NCBI GenBank assembly: GCA_012838435.1
Contig: DUPH01000222.1
Location: 1-35,098, forward strand
Reading direction: 5' to 3'
DNA length: 35,098 nucleotides
Source: Lentisphaerota bacterium
Lineage (GTDB): Bacteria > Verrucomicrobiota > Kiritimatiellia > RFP12 > UBA1067
Below the pieces are notes generated by a model. That model did not search any database and was not told the origin of the DNA. It saw only the letters and a program-made list of their open reading frames with translations. How positions within the stretch are numbered: position 1 is the stretch's first letter; each line of letters begins with the position of its first letter. A program made the translations under genes and the position numbers. Below are positions 32,253 through 35,098 of this stretch, piece by piece.

Positions 32253-32675
32253 GTGTTCTTCAAGTGTCATAGTACCAGCGTTTTGCATTGGGCTGCACGG
32301 AGCGTGCGGTTGGCGGTGGCTTTTTGCCTGTTCGCGCTGACCGTTCTCCAAGGGCTGACGTTTTGTCTCTGTGCCCCGGATCCCGACGGCTGCGGCGGAC
32401 ACTGCCACGACTGCGGAACGCCGCCTGCCCCGTCTGAAACGCATCTCGAACACCTCTGCAACCACCTGATTTTTGAAGGCCCGCCACCGGGCGAGCCGGT
32501 GCCTGCCGCAGTCAAAGAACTGAACGGCCTGCTACTGGCTCTCGCCGCAATGCCGCCTCCTGCCTGTGCGCCTGTCGCGCCGCAGACCGCGCCGCGATGC
32601 CACAGTGATCGACCGCCGGGGGTACCGGCACCGCAACTTCTCTTTCTCGCGCGCTCGACGCAATTCCTCTGCTGA
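32253..32675 (+). CDS. small Cys/His-rich secreted protein of metal-efflux cluster
   Basis: A 140-residue protein of no family I recognise. A hydrophobic segment (RLAVAFCLFALTVLQGLTFCLC, about 19-40) acts as signal peptide or anchor. Directly after it lies CAPDPDGCGGHCHDCG, then HLEHLCNH, a dense set of Cys and His that could bind metal ions. The C-terminal half is Pro- and Ala-rich and ends LFLARSTQFLC. The GTG start is supported only by a -10-like box 7 nt before it; no Shine-Dalgarno is present. It lies 88 nt upstream of a TolC-family gene, so it may be a periplasmic metal sensor or chaperone for that pump (inference). Confidence 0.6.
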   Translation: MFFKCHSTSVLHWAARSVRLAVAFCLFALTVLQGLTFCLCAPDPDGCGGHCHDCGTPPAPSETHLEHLCNHLIFEGPPPGEPVPAAVKELNGLLLALAAMPPPACAPVAPQTAPRCHSDRPPGVPAPQLLFLARSTQFLC

Positions 32676-32703
32676 AACCTCCCTGTGACGGATCTCTCGT
32701 CTC

Positions 32704-32727
32704 CCGCCGCCCGTTCGGGCTCGGCGG
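32704..32727 (+). other. hairpin before the TolC-family gene
   Basis: CCGCCG-CCCG-TT-CGGG-CT-CGGCGG can fold into a 10-bp stem with a 2-nt bulge. It lies between the small Cys/His-rich gene and the TolC-family gene and lacks a T-run, so it may act in mRNA processing or partial attenuation. Confidence 0.35.
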
Positions 32728-32763
32728 AAGTTACCGAACGCCGTTTCACACGAGGAGGTTTTC

Positions 32764-34101
32764 ATGTTCCGCATTGTCCAACGGAGCCTTTCCGTTTCGC
32801 TCATTTTGTCCATAGGCGCCGGAATCTATGCCGGCTGCCGCAATGTCGCCCCCGCGCCGATCGACTGGCCGCACGAGGCCGCTGTCTGGTCGGACGCCGT
32901 CACGAACCGCGTCACGCTCTCGGCTGCGTCGGCACGCGACCTCGCGCTGATCCTCAACCCCGAGATCAACGCGCTGCGTCTCAGCCGTCAGAACGCCGAG
33001 CGCGAGGCGCTCGCCGCCGGCTGGTGGGAAGATCCCGCCTTTGATCTGGAATCGCTGCGCATACTGCGCGGCGGCCCGCACCCTTGGATCCTCGGCAGCG
33101 GCTTGCGCTTCAGCCTGCCGCTGACCGGCATCCCCGGCCTCGAAAAGCGCGCCGCTCTCGCCTACGCGCGCGCCGATGCCCTGGCCGTGGCCGCCGCCGA
33201 ACGCGAGTTGCTGGCGGAGGTCGGGCAACGCTGGCTCGCCTGCGCGACCGACGCCCGCAACGCCGCCGCGCAGAAAGCCTATCTGGCGCGCCTCGCCGAA
33301 CGCGAGCGGCAGGTCGCCGCGCTGGTGGCGGTCGGCGAGTTGCCGCCCGACGAACGCGAACGCCTCGCGCAAGAACGGCTGGCGCTGGAAACGACCTGCC
33401 CCTGTTGTTCAGCCGAAGCAATCGCACGCCGACACGCCCTGTTGCGTACGCTCGGCCTGCATCCCGACGCGCCGGTGGAGCTGGATTTCGCGGCCGCGCC
33501 GCAACCCGACGCGCTGTACGCCGCATTCGGTGCTGCACCCGCGACCGACCTGGATCTTGTACGCCATCCGCGCGTGCAGGAACGGCTGGCGCGCTTCGAA
33601 GGCAGCGAAGAGGCCTTGCGTGCCGAACTGCGTCGCCAGTATCCCGAACTAGAGATCGGCCCGCAGTTCGGACACGAAGAAGGCAGCGCACGCGCGGGTG
33701 TGGGCGTGGGTTTCACGTTACCGCTCTGGAACCGCAACCGGCAGGCTATCGCCGAGGCCGAAAGCACCCGTGACTCCTCGCGTTTCGAGGCGGTCGCGGA
33801 GTGGCGCACGTTGGTCGCGGAGTGGCACGAAGCCCGTGCCGCGCTGCAGGCCACCGAGACTCTGGAACGACGCTTGCGCGAAGAGCGTCTGGCCTCCGCA
33901 CGGGCGGCGGTCGACCGCGCCGAGCGCCTCTACCGTCAGGGCGAAGCCACCCTGACCGAACTGATCTCAGCCGAAGCCGCCGTCTATGACATCCACGAAG
34001 CGTGGATCGAAGCCGAACGCGGATTGAACGAAGCCCGTATCCGCCTCGCGTTGCTGTATGTCGATTCTTCTACCGAACCCGATCCCAGGAGGACACCATG
34101 A
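32764..34101 (+). CDS. TolC-family outer-membrane efflux lipoprotein (CusC/CzcC-like)
   Basis: A 445-residue outer-membrane channel subunit. The lipoprotein signal ends GIYAGC (Cys25). LSAASARDLALILNPEINALRLSRQNAEREALAAGWWEDP is the first helical hairpin of the OEP domain, and two repeats rich in Ala, Glu and Arg follow. GVGFTLPLWNRNRQAIAEAEST is the typical entry of the second OEP repeat, and RLYRQGEATLTELISAEAAVYD its end. GGAGG sits 5 nt before ATG. The stop overlaps the next start as ATGA. Together with the His-rich membrane-fusion protein this indicates a heavy-metal RND pump, whose inner-membrane subunit must lie beyond the window. Confidence 0.9.
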   Translation: MFRIVQRSLSVSLILSIGAGIYAGCRNVAPAPIDWPHEAAVWSDAVTNRVTLSAASARDLALILNPEINALRLSRQNAEREALAAGWWEDPAFDLESLRILRGGPHPWILGSGLRFSLPLTGIPGLEKRAALAYARADALAVAAAERELLAEVGQRWLACATDARNAAAQKAYLARLAERERQVAALVAVGELPPDERERLAQERLALETTCPCCSAEAIARRHALLRTLGLHPDAPVELDFAAAPQPDALYAAFGAAPATDLDLVRHPRVQERLARFEGSEEALRAELRRQYPELEIGPQFGHEEGSARAGVGVGFTLPLWNRNRQAIAEAESTRDSSRFEAVAEWRTLVAEWHEARAALQATETLERRLREERLASARAAVDRAERLYRQGEATLTELISAEAAVYDIHEAWIEAERGLNEARIRLALLYVDSSTEPDPRRTP

Positions 34102-35098
34102 ACCGTTTTACTTTTGCTCGTCCGCGGGCAAGCAGACGCTTGCCCCTCCCGGCGGCGGTCACGCCGCATGCATCAAAACCTCCGCGTCTCCGCGTCTCTG
34201 CGTTAAAAAAACACTCAACGCTCAACGCTCTGCGGGCGGGGACGCCCGCGCTCCCGACTGCGCACACGCCAAGCACGCGCCCGACTCGCATGTTTCCTGT
34301 CATTAACCGATTACGGGAAACAACCTGTTTTTCATTGCCATTATCAACCGGCAAGGCACTCATTGCCTTGTTTGCGGTTCTACTCTGGCTGACCGGCTGC
34401 GGAGAACACGCACATGACCAAACGCACGCCAAGGCGTGCAAAGGACATGCGCATGGCGCGGCGTGCGGAACGCCCAACGCCCAACGTTCAACGCTCAGCG
34501 CTCAAGGAAAGGAGCACAAGCACGACAAGACATGCGAAGGGCATGCACATGGCGAGGCGTGTGAGGGTCACGCGCATGATGCGACGTGCGACCATGCCCA
34601 CGGCGAAGAAGCCTTTAGAGTGCCGGAGAGTGCCCAGCGTCTGCTTGGGTTGAGTGTCGTGACGGCGATGCCGCGCCGCGTCACCGGCACCGTGCGCTTC
34701 CCCGGCCGCTTCGAGTTGATGCCGGACGCGCGCCGCGCATACAGTGCGCCACTGCCGGGCGTGATCGAGGTTCGCGTCCGCACGCCGCAGCGTGTCGCCG
34801 CCGGCGAAACGCTCTTCACGCTGCACGCTCCGGAGTGGGTGCGAATGAACGGCGAGGTGCGCGATGCTGCGGCCGCGCTCACGCTGCTCAAGGCTGAAAG
34901 CGAGGCGTTGCGCAAACGGCTGTCGCAGCTTCGCGAGGCCGGCGTGCGCCATGCCGAACTGGAACAGCAACTCGCGGTTAAGGAGGCCGAAGCCGCACGC
35001 GCCGAACAGACGCGCCAGAACGCCGAGGCCGCACGCGCCGCCATTCTGGCGCTTTGCCGCGAGCAGGATGGCGTGTTGACGGTCGTCGCCCGCGAGGC
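34098..35098 (+). CDS. His-rich membrane-fusion lipoprotein of metal RND efflux (partial, repeat-invaded N-terminus)
   Basis: I followed this frame from ATG 34098 to the right edge (333 complete codons) without a stop. The ATG overlaps the TolC-family stop (ATGA) and follows AGGAGG, so it is almost certainly the original start. Yet the lipoprotein signal (ALIALFAVLLWLTGC) reaches its Cys only at residue 101. Residues about 6-57 are encoded by a nest of short dispersed repeats. After Cys101 comes a metal-binding region with GHAHG/GHAHD motifs and spaced Cys (about 102-172), interrupted by a heptamer repeat. The barrel-sandwich strand TVRFPGRFELMPDARRAYSAPLPG and VIEVRVRTPQRVAAGETLFTLHAPEW is CusB/CzcB-like, then a coiled-coil hairpin begins. 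An internal ATG at 34290 could start a shorter protein (Cys at 37), but it has no ribosome site. Confidence 0.85.
   Translation, partial: MNRFTFARPRASRRLPLPAAVTPHASKPPRLRVSALKKHSTLNALRAGTPALPTAHTPSTRPTRMFPVINRLRETTCFSLPLSTGKALIALFAVLLWLTGCGEHAHDQTHAKACKGHAHGAACGTPNAQRSTLSAQGKEHKHDKTCEGHAHGEACEGHAHDATCDHAHGEEAFRVPESAQRLLGLSVVTAMPRRVTGTVRFPGRFELMPDARRAYSAPLPGVIEVRVRTPQRVAAGETLFTLHAPEWVRMNGEVRDAAAALTLLKAESEALRKRLSQLREAGVRHAELEQQLAVKEAEAARAEQTRQNAEAARAAILALCREQDGVLTVVARE
34116..34249 (+). repeat. nest of five short-repeat types inside the membrane-fusion gene
   Basis: In order: GCTCGTCC plus the hairpin GGGCAAGC-AGAC-GCTTGCCC (34126-34145); the hairpin GCGGCG-GTCA-CGCCGC (34152-34167); three octamers CTCCGCGT/CTCTGCGT with A-rich tail (34180-34210); about two heptamers CTCAACG (34214-34227); and the hairpin GCGGGCG-GGGA-CGCCCGC (34232-34249). 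None introduces a stop in the frame of the gene. Confidence 0.8.
34471..34505 (+). repeat. heptamer array CGCYCAA in the metal-binding region
   Basis: Five 7-bp units: CGCCCAA twice, CGTTCAA, CGCTCAG, CGCTCAA. They encode TPNAQRSTLSAQ between two groups of His/Cys metal-binding motifs. It is the same family as the array in the debranching enzyme. Confidence 0.8.

Overview
The window looks like chromosomal DNA of a free-living, polysaccharide-degrading bacterium of the PVC group, most like Kiritimatiellota or Lentisphaerae-type Verrucomicrobiota. This is an inference from gene content: a giant secreted PKD/TSP3/LamG protein, a GH29 fucosidase with a rhamnose mutarotase, an FHA-sigma54 regulator, a REP-associated (RAYT) transposase and heptamer/octamer short repeats. 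No rRNA, tRNA or CRISPR was seen. Most of the window is G+C rich; two stretches (about 19.6-22.2 kb and 28.5-30.6 kb) look visibly poorer in G+C and hold accessory genes.

Layout. 1-12.7 kb, minus strand: a three-gene export cluster of a small coiled-coil lipoprotein, a 3,464-residue secreted giant protein and an M6-family metalloprotease that runs off the left edge. 12.9-14.3 kb, plus: a divergent FHA-sigma54 activator. 14.3-17.7 kb, minus: metF, fmt and an M48/TPR lipoprotein protease. 17.7-22.2 kb: an accessory patch with a RAYT transposase, six of the window's seven copies of a 19-20 nt repeat, a transposase remnant, an AbrB-type antitoxin with an internally deleted PIN toxin, small unknown ORFs and an intact RelE/HigA-type toxin-antitoxin pair. 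22.3-26.6 kb, plus: a GH13-GH133 two-module glycogen debranching enzyme. 26.6-28.5 kb, minus: rhamnose mutarotase and a frameshifted NCS1-type permease. 28.5-30.5 kb, minus: an OLD-like ATPase followed by a DUF3226-like TOPRIM gene broken at a G8 tract, a candidate two-gene phage-defence module. 30.6-32.0 kb, minus: GH29 alpha-L-fucosidase. 32.2-35.1 kb, plus: a heavy-metal efflux cluster (small Cys/His-rich secreted protein, TolC-family lipoprotein, His-rich membrane-fusion lipoprotein running off the right edge).

Themes. (1) Several start codons lack a Shine-Dalgarno but have a -10-like hexamer 6-10 nt upstream, suggesting leaderless or near-leaderless mRNAs; other genes have strong Shine-Dalgarno sites, so both modes seem to be in use. 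(2) Short repeats of several families invade genes without breaking frame: the membrane-fusion gene carries five kinds of short repeat or hairpin between its translationally coupled start codon and its lipoprotein signal, and the debranching enzyme has a heptamer array in its inter-module linker. (3) Two genes are broken at short G runs, which could be real decay, phase variation or assembly error. The best candidates for something new are the ATPase/TOPRIM pair, the RAYT-repeat family with its covarying stem, and the in-frame repeat nest.
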